Shown here one piece after another: positions 44,501 to 53,294 of a stretch of 64,000 nucleotides of DNA. Position 1 is the first letter of the stretch. Each line of letters begins with the position of its first letter. The position numbers and the translations under genes are program-made. Origin of the DNA: Heliopora coerulea (taxonomy: Eukaryota; Cnidaria; Anthozoa; Scleralcyonacea; Helioporidae); contig JASJOG010000002.1 in the NCBI GenBank assembly GCA_030142905.1, positions 490,501 through 554,500 of the forward strand. The letters are read 5' to 3'. Under the pieces are notes generated by a model, which saw only the letters and a program-made list of their open reading frames with translations, had not been told where the DNA came from and did no database searches.

Positions 44501-46793
44501 AATATCTTATTTGGTACAGGAAATAGGTGTGGAGTACATTGTCTAAATGATATTTTTAAAATAATCCAAGAAATCATTGGAGTGGAGACAACAATCTCAA
44601 TTTGTATTACCAGAACGTCGAAGTAGGCTTTCTGGACACTTCAAAATCCCCGCATATCCTAGCACAACATATCCCCACATTTCCCAAAACTAAAGAGCCA
44701 CTTGATTAAGGTATTCACCCTTCTCTTTATAAAAATACTAGACGCATCACTTCTTAAAGGTCTTGGACTTTTCCCGGCTTGCCCTAAGTCTACCATAACT
44801 GCCGACCACAAATTACCTCTTAAACCTGTGACTACTTTTCTATTATGATACTCCTGGTGTAAAACTCCTAATAGCTAAATCAGTGGCGTAAATAGAACAA
44901 TTCTAACGGGAGAGTCTTCAGGAGGTCTCACGAAAATTGGGTTGAAAATCTAGTACAGACTTGAGGGAGTGCATCTCAAACACTTAAATATCTACACATG
45001 CAGTTGTGGATATGTCCAACTTGATCGTGGCTGAAATGTTCACTAAAGATTTACGGGGCGGAAATCTTAGAGGTAAAATGAAGATGAGAGCCCAGCTCAA
45101 AATTCGGAGATGTAATGTCATCATTCAGGAATAGACAGAAACACACGAATAAAGTTTAATAGAAGTTTACTGACGTTTCGTTGCCGACGCGCAACATTTT
45201 TAAAGTAATTACAGATGGAAATATTAAGATATTTATAATTACAAAAGGTATCACATTAGGATTAAAGCCAATGAGAATAAGGGAGGTGAAAGATGAGACG
45301 AGACAAGTAGAGGAAGGAGAGAATTAAAATAAGGCAAGCGGAACGGAAGTGATGTTTTCATTAAGAGAAGGTTTATGTTTATTGATGAGGAGACTTTCTC
45401 TGATAAGTAATTCAAGGGGTGAATTGCAAGAGGAAAGAATAGAGAAGTCATGAAAGGAGATGGAGTGGCTAGTTTGGGTTGAATGTGTAAGAATGCTAGA
45501 GCGTGAAGGATGTGAAATTTTCTTGCCAGTCAAAGGCGAAATTCCCATGTGTTCTGAAATACGCGTGTGTAAGTAACGGCGTGTTTGCCCAATATACAAC
45601 GCTGCGCAGCATTGACACTTAAATTGATAAACTACATGCGATTTCAGAAACTTGGGAATAGGGTCTTTGAACTGGAAGAAGGTAGAAAGACGTTTACCAG
45701 GTTTTAATACGACACGAAGGTCTATTTGAGGGAAGCAGGAAGAAACAAGTTTGATGAGCTTGGTTCGGATTTGTAAAGAATGAGCACCGGTAAAAGGGAG
45801 GCAGAAATAGACAACACGTTTAGGGACAGTGATATTGTTAATGGGAGGAGAAAAGATCTTGTCGAGAAAAATACTTAGGCAGCGGTCAAAAAGAGCGACG
45901 GGGTAACCATTGCTAACAAAAAATTCTTTAAGTTTAAGGACCTCAGAATGAAATATATGATAGGATGAGCATATTCTAAAATATCGGTTGAGCAATGAGT
46001 AAATAAGACCACGTTTGAACGATAATGGGATAAAACTATCAAAGTTGGTAAAAAGTCTTGTAAAAGTGGGTTTTCGATAAACAGAAGTAGAGAAGCCATC
46101 AATTCGATTAATTGAAACGTCTAAGAAAGGTACACACCCGTTAACCTCGGGCTCACTAGTAAATTTAATGTTATGGTGTTTAGAATTTAAGTAATTAAGA
46201 AAAGGTTGAACGTGGTCTTGGGATTTGAAGATAATCTTCGTTTTACGTCTTGATCGTGGCTGATTATTACTCTGCTCTACAAGTTATGGTAGCCCTTGGG
46301 TGGCTCCGAGGTTTTTAAGGGGCAAGTCCACCCAGCCCTTACGGGTAGTTACGCAAGTGGGTAAATCGCTAACGACTAAGGAATTATTCCTACTGAAAAT
46401 CTAATAACCTTTTACCAATACATTTCCGTTATAAATTTACTCCATGCAGAACCTTGCATTATTGTTCATATCATATTTATTATTTTACAGTCATGCCCTT
46501 GACACCTTATCTTGTCTTTGCCTTTGGTTGCTTGAAAATGTTAAAATTTAAATATTTCTTTTTCCTCAAATTTTTGAATTCTTAACAGGTTTATTATTTT
46601 GCTTTACTTCACAGGTACAAACTACAAAACGGTATCCATCATACTTGGTATTATTTCTGGGTTGCTATTCTTGATAGCTGTTGGTCTCTTGGTTTTTCTC
46701 TTAAGTTATAAGAAAAAGCTACCTTACCAGGGAATTCCCTTAAAGAATGGTCGTTCACTAGGCAAGAAACCCGAAGGACCTGCTCATGTTTAA
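33352..46793 (+). CDS. Type I membrane mosaic serine protease (S1, EGF, SEA, EGF, TM), 7 exons
   Basis: Predicted exons: 33352-33412, 34557-35312, 38705-39310, 43297-43434, 43624-44052, 44203-44325 and 46615-46793. All six introns start GT and end AG, and all are phase 1. The coding lengths add to 2292 nt, which is 763 residues plus stop. Order: signal peptide, short propeptide, trypsin-like protease, unrecognised domain, Ser/Thr/Pro linker, EGF, SEA, EGF-like, transmembrane helix, basic cytoplasmic tail. The protein should sit in the plasma membrane with its protease outside and furthest from the membrane. Introns are loaded with LINEs, SINEs and Penelope pieces. Extra exons in the long introns cannot be excluded. 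The model is inferred from splice signals and phase and has no transcript support here. Confidence 0.8.
34557..35312 (+). CDS. Protease gene exon 2: trypsin-like S1 domain
   Basis: The acceptor is TTTATTCTTCACAG, the donor CG/GTAAGC, and 756 nt encode the whole domain. Activation site is after EKR, giving VVGGEP. Catalytic His is in ITTAHC, Asp in DFDVALVHL and Ser in SCYGDSGGPLQC. The residue six before the Ser is Asp (GRDSCYGDSGG), and GQGC and KYGVY line the pocket, so cleavage after Lys/Arg is expected. Cys pairs matching chymotrypsin 42-58, 136-201, 168-182 and 191-220 are present. There is no Cys in the propeptide, so nothing would tether it after activation. A whole S1 domain in one exon is unusual for animals. 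Confidence 0.93.
35470..35600. repeat. (GAAT/GAAC)n microsatellite at a LINE tail
   Basis: Imperfect 4-bp units of GAAT, GAAC and GAGT types, lying directly against the 3' end of the LINE at 35601-36360. Confidence 0.9.
35601..36360 (-). mobile_element. 5'-truncated L2/CR1-like LINE 3' end
   Basis: On the - strand the C-terminal coding remnant (NRLGKDGTLTGICSACDCSF, then a CKETERAREDWW-type end, around 36120-35960) is followed by AT-rich 3' UTR and GGAGGCAATAAAGAAT, then the 4-bp tail repeat. The same 3' motif ends the neighbouring LINE at 36430. Frame breaks are present. Confidence 0.65.
36361..36429. repeat. (GAGT)n microsatellite at a LINE tail
   Basis: Runs of GAGT with GAGC variants, adjoining the 3' end (TTGGAGGCAATAAAGAATG on the - strand) of the next LINE. 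Confidence 0.92.
36430..38570 (-). mobile_element. L2/CR1-like LINE remnant with RT
   Basis: On the - strand, broken frames still show RT blocks: FDDYRGISLLPSINKVLKR near 37870-37815, AYMDISKAFDTMW near 37680, YQGTRQGGVLSPW near 37500, and SPIFADDLTM near 37390-37363 with FADD kept. Many frameshifts and stops occur. It lies in intron 2 of the protease gene, antisense to it. Confidence 0.75.
38705..39310 (+). CDS. Protease gene exon 3: unrecognised ~200-residue domain
   Basis: The acceptor is TTTTTATTTAG and the donor TCAG/GTAAAA, with phase 1 at both ends and 606 nt. It encodes a largely helical, Leu/Ile-rich segment with six N-glycosylation sites (NDS, NIT, NIS, NNT, NTS, NHS), and only a few Cys. 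No known domain comes to mind. It lies between the protease and the EGF/SEA stalk, where it could be a substrate- or partner-binding module. Clean open frame and matching phase argue that it is a real exon. Confidence 0.75.
39475..39520. repeat. (AC)n/(AT)n microsatellite
   Basis: About 13 AC units followed by AT steps. Confidence 0.9.
39770..39832. repeat. (AC)n/(AT)n microsatellite
   Basis: ACAT-type units, then about 17 AC and 5 AT units. Confidence 0.9.
39857..39959. repeat. Foldback hairpin with 43-bp arms
   Basis: 39857-39899 and 39916-39959 are inverted copies differing only by one extra C, with a 16-bp loop. The right arm reads GAAGATCGTGAAAGAGCG, similar to the terminal text of retroelement ends here. 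It probably arose from two head-to-head element ends. Confidence 0.85.
39979..40004. repeat. (AT)n microsatellite
   Basis: About 12 AT units at the tail of a SINE copy. Confidence 0.9.
40005..40165 (-). mobile_element. tRNA-derived SINE, copy 1
   Basis: tRNA-like head at 40123-40049 on the - strand: A-box text TAGTCTAGTGGT and B-box AGTTCGATTCC, resembling tRNA-Asp/Glu. It is followed by a hairpin CAGAAATTTTCTG and an AT-rich body. The acceptor stem does not pair well, so it is not a working tRNA gene. Confidence 0.8.
40220..40359 (-). mobile_element. tRNA-derived SINE, copy 2 (truncated head)
   Basis: Same body as copy 3, but the head is cut after the anticodon arm at about 40359. It is head-to-head with copy 3, making a palindrome over 40220-40590. 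The junction holds three short tandem CTAATTAAC units. Confidence 0.8.
40355..40605 (+). mobile_element. tRNA-derived SINE, copy 3 (most complete)
   Basis: Head at 40420-40493 with TAGTCTAGTGGTTA (A-box) and GGTTCGATTCC (B-box), then CTCAGAAATTTTCTGAG, a body ending CCAAGCTTACAAACATC and an AC-rich tail. 5' text (CTAATTAACATCATGC) is shared with copy 1, so the unit extends beyond the tRNA head. Confidence 0.8.
40606..40683. repeat. (AT)n with (GT)n flank
   Basis: About 24 AT units followed by GT units, at the SINE tail. Confidence 0.9.
40735..41255. mobile_element. Two Penelope-like 3' ends in inverted orientation
   Basis: About 95-bp inverted arms (40735-40830 on the -, 41160-41255 on the + strand) each carry a GGAGTATA-type stem followed by GAAACGTT and a TATCAGTTTTTTAAATAAA end. 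The - strand copy (40800-40761) has CTCCGAAACGTTGG. The CTGATGA part is replaced by CTTGAAAA or CTTAAAAC, so both hammerhead cores are degenerate. Confidence 0.6.
41452..41498 (+). ncRNA. Canonical hammerhead ribozyme
   Basis: Stem I ACTACA/TGTAGT (41453-41458 with 41493-41498), CTGATGA (41459-41465), stem II GGCC/GGCC (41466-41469 with 41475-41478) with loop CAATA, GAA (41479-41481), stem III ACGG/CCGT with a 2-nt loop (or 3 bp with a 4-nt loop), and cleavage triplet GTC at 41490-41492. All conserved core bases are present. It probably belongs to a small retroelement end: the AT microsatellite begins right after it, and 41290-41380 holds an inverted GAGCGCTCT pair. Confidence 0.88.
41499..41560. 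repeat. (AT)n/(GTAT)n microsatellite
   Basis: AT units, then GTATGT-type units, immediately after the hammerhead. Confidence 0.9.
41596..41789. mobile_element. Foldback element with 48-bp inverted ends
   Basis: Left 41596-41643 pairs with right 41742-41789 with a constant coordinate sum, so there are no indels and only a few mismatches (AATAGGAACTGTTTTG versus AATAGAAACTGTTTTG). The roughly 100-bp centre is not palindromic. MITE-like or two head-to-head retroelement tails. Confidence 0.7.
42085..42560. repeat. Degenerate GTGTT-type satellite
   Basis: About 475 bp of TGTTG/GTGTT-like 5-bp units with interspersed variants. It gives Thr/Gln/Asn/His-rich artefact frames on the - strand. A smaller patch of the same kind lies at 43085-43130. 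Confidence 0.85.
43297..43434 (+). CDS. Protease gene exon 4: Ser/Thr/Pro-rich linker
   Basis: The acceptor is TTCTTACATAAAAG, the donor CATG/GTAATT, with 138 nt and phase 1 at both ends. It encodes IIPSTTTLAPTSLGSDPQTL, a likely O-glycosylated spacer. Support is splice signals, phase and composition only. Confidence 0.6.
43624..44052 (+). CDS. Protease gene exon 5: EGF-like plus SEA domain
   Basis: The acceptor is CATTTTCAG, the donor AAAG/GTAAAA, with 429 nt and phase 1 at both ends. Residues 1-42 form an EGF-like module with six Cys (CSKANLCSRNAYCINLVGSY, then CQCKSGFVGSGKHC). Residues about 45-143 look like a SEA domain: FNITYKETTYAFTEDL at the start and RKGSVVIETLQVFDF, where GSVVI matches the known autoproteolysis site G/SVVV. 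SEA domains of this type break during folding and stay joined non-covalently. Confidence 0.85.
44203..44325 (+). CDS. Protease gene exon 6: second EGF-like module
   Basis: The acceptor is TCACAAATACAG, the donor TCAG/GTTAGT, with 123 nt and phase 1 at both ends. It encodes FCQINADNCDSRSTCQPYPG and CTENC, with six Cys in EGF-like order but a short last loop. It lies just outside the membrane. Confidence 0.8.
45166..45207 (-). ncRNA. Degenerate hammerhead-like fold, Penelope element 2
   Basis: Stem I TTACT/AGTAA, stem II GTTGC/GCAAC, GAAAC and GTC are kept, but CTGATGA is replaced by TTAAAAA-type bases. It should therefore be inactive. Confidence 0.5.
45324..45995 (-). pseudogene. Penelope-like C-terminal part with GIY-YIG endonuclease
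   Basis: 223 codons, including VVYQFKCQCCAALYIGQTRR (GIY-YIG core with the CxxC pair), HTRISEHMG and a complete C-terminal tail (PLELLIRESLLINKHKPSLN). This part is open, but the copy lacks most of its RT. Confidence 0.88.
46615..46793 (+). CDS. Protease gene exon 7: transmembrane helix and tail
   Basis: The acceptor is TTGCTTTACTTCACAG, starting in phase 1. It encodes a helix of about 26 residues (VSIILGIISGLLFLIAVGLL and onward to LSY), then a basic stop-transfer (KKKLPY) and a 27-residue tail ending GKKPEGPAHV and TAA at 46793. The positive-inside pattern puts the N-terminal protease outside. Confidence 0.82.
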
Positions 46794-49700
46794 TACAGAT
46801 GATTGCCGTTGTTGAATTAATCTTAAGTTGGATATTCAGTAATATTATATATGTCACAGAAATATTTGGTGCAGCTAAATTCTGCATATAGCTTCCGGAG
46901 TCATTGGCACAATATTTTCGTTGCTTCTGATCGACTGAATTGCCAATCCTAACTTTTCAAAAACGATCCATATAGCATTTTCGACAGGAACCAAGGGAAA
47001 GTGAGCGGGAGTACAGGCGTTGATTTGACTCAGCCCTCTCGATAAAAAAAACATTACAAAAATGTCTGAATTGACTGGAGGATGTGTCGTAAGAACTCGA
47101 TATTGATCAAATCACGGTCATTTTTGTTTTTGTTTTTCCTGTACTCGTTAGTTCAGGACTCGCTCCATTTCCCACTTACCTTCTCTGCCCCGCAAGTTGC
47201 CTAGATTCCATCACAAAATCCTTTCCGAACGAAAGCACATGTCCCAGTAACTTTTAGCTTGCATAGCCTTGCTTTCAAGTTTCCAAGTTTGTAAGTTACT
47301 TGGGAAACTGTATTCTTCGACGGAAATTAAAGGCATTCACGGTTTAATTAAAATTTTGTTGACTACCGCTTTCGCCGTTAGGCCCAATGCAAGTTGAGTT
47401 AGCTCCCCTTCTTGGTGGAAAATGTAGTCAAAGAAATCCAAAGCATCCTCTAAAGCTATAATCGAAACAAATTTACATTTCTCTTTTACCAACTCGCCAG
47501 AAATACTTACGTATATGATTATAATTCTATTTTAAATCTTCTTCGTCGGTAAGCAGTTGCATAAATTATGCATAAATTAAATTAGACATTAAACAGTAAT
47601 CACTATTGTAACCGAATTATACGCTGAAAAGTGAATCGGGCAGTCATGTATGTAATCGAGTGCATGCATCAATATACTGTGGAAATGAACGGGGTTTAAG
47701 GTTATCCATAGAGTTAACCTCTAATGTATTTAGCATACGTTATGAAATAAAGTACCTGCGAATTGAACTCCCGAGTTTTAGCTTTTACATCGCTTCACAT
47801 AACCATGCTTCAAAATGAATGCAATTGCCGAAACTACATGCGTCATAAGGCCTATCTTACTACATTTTAATTTTGCTATTTAATTTTCACGCCTCGCGGA
47901 AATTTAACACAACACTTCACATACATACATGAATCGGAGATTTTATACGTGATATAAAAAAATGGACTGCTTCTTTGGCAGTTCTGAACGAAGTAAAACA
48001 AGCTGTAACTCTTTTTGGTTCATACCCGACCTTTTAATTTTACTATGGCTAACACCAGAAAGTTTTACTCTGGTAAACGCCAAGTAATTTTATAGGAAAA
48101 AGGCTCGGACAGAAAAGGATTAAAGGTTATACCCTGGCAGGTAAATAGAGAACAAGATACTGAAGTTTCGAGCGAAAGCGCTCTTCACTTTAAAAATTGG
48201 CTTTTACTCGAAACGTAAGTACCTTTCCTTTTGCAGCTTTTTTGTGTTTTTTTTTGTGTATGTATTGTTTTCAAAGTACGACCTTTAAATGTTTTCTATG
48301 TTACGAGTGAATCAAATAATTTCGCTTATAAAATGCACGTATTTTTCACGTAAGTCAGGGGCGTAACCTTTGAGGCCTTGCACGAAATTTCCGTCCGCCA
48401 AAGTTTTTGTCCGGCATTGTTTTTAATTAAAAAAAAGGAATTAAAATCACGTCTGCAGGAGAGTAACCTTCCTTGAGCTGAGGTTATTCTCAAAAGTGCT
48501 CCAAAGATCTGTCCAGCAAGGTTGTTTTGTACTCAAGGTCAGTGATCAGTAGGGGGCGCTGAGCCGAAGAAGTTGTGTCAGAGTTGCATTGATGTCGTAG
48601 TGGTTCTTTCCCGTCAAACTTTTGATTTTCTCCTTATTCAAAAGCTCATAAATAATTCCCTATGAAAACAAGAAGGCAAATTATAATCATGTCGTCTGTT
48701 TATAATGTGATAAACACATTTATTTTTCTCGACAACTTTTATTGACTCAGAGAACATTAATTGTCGAAATTTCGTCATGAATTGGCCTGTTAAGGAATTC
48801 GTTTTCGAGATAATTCAGTTCGCAGTACATGCTTTATCCAATTTAAAACACCCAACTGTCACTCATCAGGCTGGAATGGCTAGTATTTTTCGCCAAATCA
48901 CTATGCATTTCTGGACAAATTTCCCGACAAAGCTAGTAGTGTCTCATAGGACAATTAGGCTACGTACTGAGAAGTTACGTGATATCAATCTCTTAAAATG
49001 GCGGAAGTGAAACTGTGAACTCAGAAAACCAACACAAGATTGTGAAGTAAAATTCTAGACTTTTGATTTTCGAAGTTTGCCTTAGGAAAGAGAAATCGTT
49101 CAGATTCCCGATGGTCACTTGATACGAATTACTTTCTTCGTGGAAGAACGTCGTTTCAAAGCAGATTTTGAAGTCAAGCCATGGCCACAAGAAACAGGTG
49201 GTGATATTTTAGTGTGGTTCGTGTCATTTTTTTGCCGGAATGACGAATGTTTAGCACCGTAAAAACATATATCGTTTTGTAGTCATGTTCGATGAAATAA
49301 CACAGTAGCAAAAATCAATATGTACTTCTATTAAAATAGGATATTACATTCACTTACCAAAAAGATCGTATCCTGCTTAAAAAACTTATTTATCCTTTTT
49401 ACTTTTATCCTACTTAGAAAAACTAGGCCTGTTTTATTTTATTTTTTTAAAAATCTTGATACCGACTGCAAGAAAACCTTTCTTTTAAGGTTTCTTATGG
49501 TTTGAGTACAGAACGAGCTTTTGAAAGAGCCTCAAGTGGACATAAAACAACTTTCTGGCTACGTAACTATGTACTATATTATCTATTTCTTCAAATCAGA
49601 CCAAGCTTTAGGTTATTGCTTATAACATTGCTTATTACAGTGCATGCATTTTCTTATGTTAATTCCATGGCTTTGTTTTAAGAGGATTGGGATCACGTGA

Positions 49701-49950
49701 AGTCTTAGTACAAGTGGTATATTGTCTTACAAAACTGGTATTTTCATACATAAGAGATATCACGAACAAGATATATTTAATCGTGGTGTAAGTGACTCCA
49801 GACCAAATTCAAGTTTGTATATCAAGCTCAGCTTCATTTTGATTGATTTAGAAGCTTACTGGCAATATAATAGTCTGTCAGCATTCTGATTTCAGCAACA
49901 AAGTAAAACTTCTAGTTTCGCCTGGTATGAAATAGTTTCGAAAGAAATTC
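46794..49950. other. No recognisable gene; hammerhead-like stem at 48159-48190
   Basis: Includes the 3' flank of the protease gene. On the - strand, 48190-48159 reads GTGAAGAGCG-CTTT-CGCTCGAAAC, close to the GAAGA-stem-CGAAAC layout seen at retroelement ends. No coding support elsewhere. Confidence 0.5.
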
Positions 49951-51082
49951 TCATAGTTGACAATGATCTCTTTTTCGATTAATTAAAGACTTCAGTATCG
50001 TGACCCGTTTTTCAAGATTCAATTCCGATATTATCTCAAAGGAAATACCGTGATACTTCAAGAAGTCTTTCATCAAATCAGTGAATCTATTTAACTCGTC
50101 CATTCTTGGTTTCAAACGCATTCCATCTTCTTTTATACAGTCAGGGTGAGGTTCCAGAATGACGGTCAGTGTGTTTTCAGCCTTGTGCCTGCAAACAAAC
50201 AACATTCAACGAACAGATTGATATAATTATATGAGCTTTCATTAGCTAACCTGAGTTTAGAAGTAAACAACAACGAAGGCAGAGACTTGTATCTGCAGAT
50301 GAATTATTCACACGTGGTAGTTAGAAGAGAATACTTCTCAAGCCTCAGATTGAATTATCTTAACACTACTAAATTGATTTATCAAATTCATTTGTTCTAT
50401 CACTAACCAAAACTCTAATCCTGACTTCAGTCCTAATCCTCTAACTCCAATCTTAATCCCAACACTAAATCCACCTTAAATCGAAAGGTTTTACTCGCAG
50501 TTTTCACTCGATATCAGTCGTCGGTTGAGCAAAATAAAGTTTACTGTAATTTATCTCGCTCTTGTATTTGTGTTTGCCACCCCCAAATTCGTGTTATAGT
50601 TCAGACTTTTATTGCGGGCTCCATGAAAAGGTTTGCGTGGTTAATTTATGATTATTAATTAAAATTTAAACCGTGGCTTTTCATGCACTTTCGTTCACAA
50701 TAAACAACAAAAGACAACCTTACCTTTCAAGACATTCCATGGCTTCTTTCGCGTTCAAGAGTTCGTTTAACCGTTCCTCCCCAAGGTACATTTTACAGTA
50801 AATTAATGGATCAACTCCACGATCACTGATATACGATCTTTTTAGGTCATTGTTCTTCCTGTTTACTTGACACTGAGCTTGAATTATCTTCATCTGAAGA
50901 TCGAAAAACCTTTCCGGGTGTTTTGTTGGATCAAAATCATCTCTATGCCATCCGAGATCTTTTATAACCCTTCTAGCTACCTCAGTTTCACCATGAAGAT
51001 CGTTCCCGGGCTCACTGAGCAGACAGTTAAGAACAGTTGTCTTTCCGGTGCTGTGTGCTCCACATATGAACACACGTATCAT
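49951..51082 (-). CDS. AAA_28 (NadR/Ttd14-like) P-loop ATPase, 2 exons
   Basis: Exon 1 is 51082-50724 and exon 2 is 50188-49951, with donor AAAG/GTAAGG and acceptor TTTGTTTGCAG. Together they give 198 residues. Walker A is ICGAHSTGKTT near the start. It is followed by EVARRVIKDL, RFFDLQMKIIQAQ, SDRGVDPLIY, then ILEPHPDCIKEDGMRL and ELNRFTDLMKDFLKYHGI, the order known for AAA_28 nucleotide-binding proteins. I chose the ATG at 51082: a TAA lies in frame at about 51127, and the only upstream initiator is a TTG. A non-coding 5' exon is possible. Family members bind nucleotide or phosphoinositide, and the role here is unknown. Confidence 0.85.
50403..50475. repeat. Telomere-like degenerate repeat
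   Basis: CTAATCCTGAC, CCTAATCC and CTTAATCCC-type units within the AAA_28 gene intron resemble decayed (CCCTAA)n, comparable to the arms of the MITE at 57553-57955. Confidence 0.45.
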
Positions 51083-51129
51083 TTGATAATCAATGACGGA
51101 CTTTAGATTCCAAGGAGCCAAAAATTAGT

Positions 51130-51918
51130 TCAATACTGCGAAAAACTGTTGACTAAAGTACCTGTCAAACTTTGTAGGATAGGTCAAATCAGATTACTTC
51201 TTGTCCATTTTCCAAGAAACTAATTGTGTTTCTGAGGAACACAGCGTGTTAATATTCAATAATTCTCTTTGTTGGTATGGTTACAAAGGGAAAGTCTAGG
51301 TTACGCCCCTTATTAAGTCATCATTTAGTTTGGAGTTCTTGACTGTTTATACGAACGCTTTTAGAATGGATCAGCATTTAGTAGTAAAGATGAGGCAGTC
51401 TATTTAATCTGGAGTGAATTTACGATTGCAGGCATAGTCCCTGTTCATTGGTTTAGGAGATTCGTTTCATTAGGTAAGTGATTTTCTTGTAATCATGTTC
51501 GATAATTTTCAATGACGAAAGCTTACATCCCTCACCCGCTTTCTATGAACAATTTTGCAAAGGATTATAGTGGTATTGTGACTGGCTACTTCTTTTCATT
51601 TGCCTTGGTCGCACATGTAAAGAAACTGAAGGGTTTTACATAAACCAAATTTCCCGTCCGAAATCGTCATTTTTTTGGATTTGTTCTTTCTCAAGTCTTG
51701 AGCCCATTGACAGCGTCATGTGCTGCAGTTAGTTATAGTAATCAGTTTTCAATTAAAGTATTTGGGTACTTTAAGTTAATCATGAGCTAAAAGAACTCGA
51801 CAAAATCACATATTTTTTATCTGAGCTTAAGGGCATGCGATGTACTTTCGATTTCATGTTTGTGCGGAAGTTCGTAAGCGGAAGTATGAATTATCTGGTA
51901 CACAGTTTCTTTCTCACT
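51130..51918. other. Upstream region of the AAA_28 gene
   Basis: No coding pattern. It probably contains the promoter of the - strand AAA_28 gene, but no core element could be assigned. Confidence 0.4.
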
Positions 51919-53294
51919 GCGCGGTCACAGAATAAAGAATTAACCAGAAGTCCCACTCAGTGTCGGTACCTTTGATGTACATGTCTTCGCGCATGTTGCC
52001 TCGCGCACACAGGAAGTTGAACGGCCGCCATGTTCTTGGAGGGTGTAACTGAGTCATTTTCAGAAGGAAACGATATGGAGTAGTTCAGTTTGAAGGGATC
52101 TGGCTACATTATGGACGTCGGATGGCGATTCTACGACCGAGGCTGGTTAAAGCAAAGGTAAACTGACTGTTTTTGTTAAAAATTCCGAATACTACGCTAA
52201 AACTGATCACAATTAGGCAGTTTAACAATCCTTGTCTCTCCGTGATTCACCACATTAATAGTCCGTCCAGTAATCTGACATTTATTCAAATAATTTGAAC
52301 TACATTTACACTACATTTTTACAGTCACACTAAAATTTCTATTGACCAGTACAGTTTTTAAAAGTTACCAAACAGCCGTTGTTATATGTGTTAAACGTTT
52401 GACTTGAAACGATTAATACTCGCTGGATATGTGCATACACTGCATTATATTATTAAGAGGTAGGAAATATTTGAAGCTACAGTAAATCAATTAAACAACA
52501 TCTATCTATAAAACTATGTATTCCTTTCGGGAAAGATTTAATCATCTTTTAATATCTTAAAAGAGTTTCGGGAGAAGTAGCCAACCTCACAATTAATAGT
52601 TACAGTGTATTTATGCCAGTGAAGTTTGATAATGTGCATACGGTACGTAGACTTTGGCTTACATAGTTTCAACTCAGAATTTATGCATATGTATTTGTTT
52701 GTAATGCTTGGAAAGGCCTAAACTTTAATCGTCAACAGCATACAGTGCATAATTTAAGTCAAATAATTTGGTCAAATGAGGTGAAAGTCTACATGTATAG
52801 TATGTAAATAACAAACTATAATGGCAGTTGCAATTTGTGTATGGATAATTCCATGTAACTAACATTTAAATGGCAATGGAGATCTTACAATCCTTTGTTA
52901 TTTTTAAGAAAATGTGAGTAAACTTTTAGCAACTGAAAAGCAATAATGTCGCCAGATTTGTTTCTGTCCCCTCCAATGTAACATCAGCCATAAAGTTACC
53001 CATATGTGACATGTTTTACATGTTATTATGTACAATACTATAAATCATAGTTATAAGCCTTTAGCTTATCTCAAGCTTCTTGGTCTAGTTTGGTATCTTA
53101 TGCAGCCTTCTGTACTGTAGCCTATGCAAGCCACATGTGTTTTTACTTCAACCTATGCAAGCTGTGTGCCACCTGCCACCATACTAGGCTACTGCTTACT
53201 ATATATATATATACACACATTTCCCAGATATCAAATTATGTACAGCATTACTTTTTAATTATCAAATTATATGTTTCTTTTTATAGTTATAGAA

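Larger units (their letters stand above)
45035..46249 (-). mobile_element. Penelope-like element 2, 5'-truncated, with 14-bp target duplication
   Basis: Flanked by exact copies of TTGATCGTGGCTGA at 45021-45034 and 46250-46263. On the - strand it starts inside the RT just after the YVDD position (KIIFKSQDHVQPFLNYLNSK), runs through VYRKPTF and a frame shift near 45990, then the GIY-YIG frame 45995-45324. The 3' part holds a degenerate hammerhead-like fold (45207-45166). It lies in intron 6 of the protease gene, antisense. Confidence 0.88.

Noticed and set aside
48777..49010. 77-codon + strand frame
   Set aside because: No domain, splice context or repeat support; consistent with chance.
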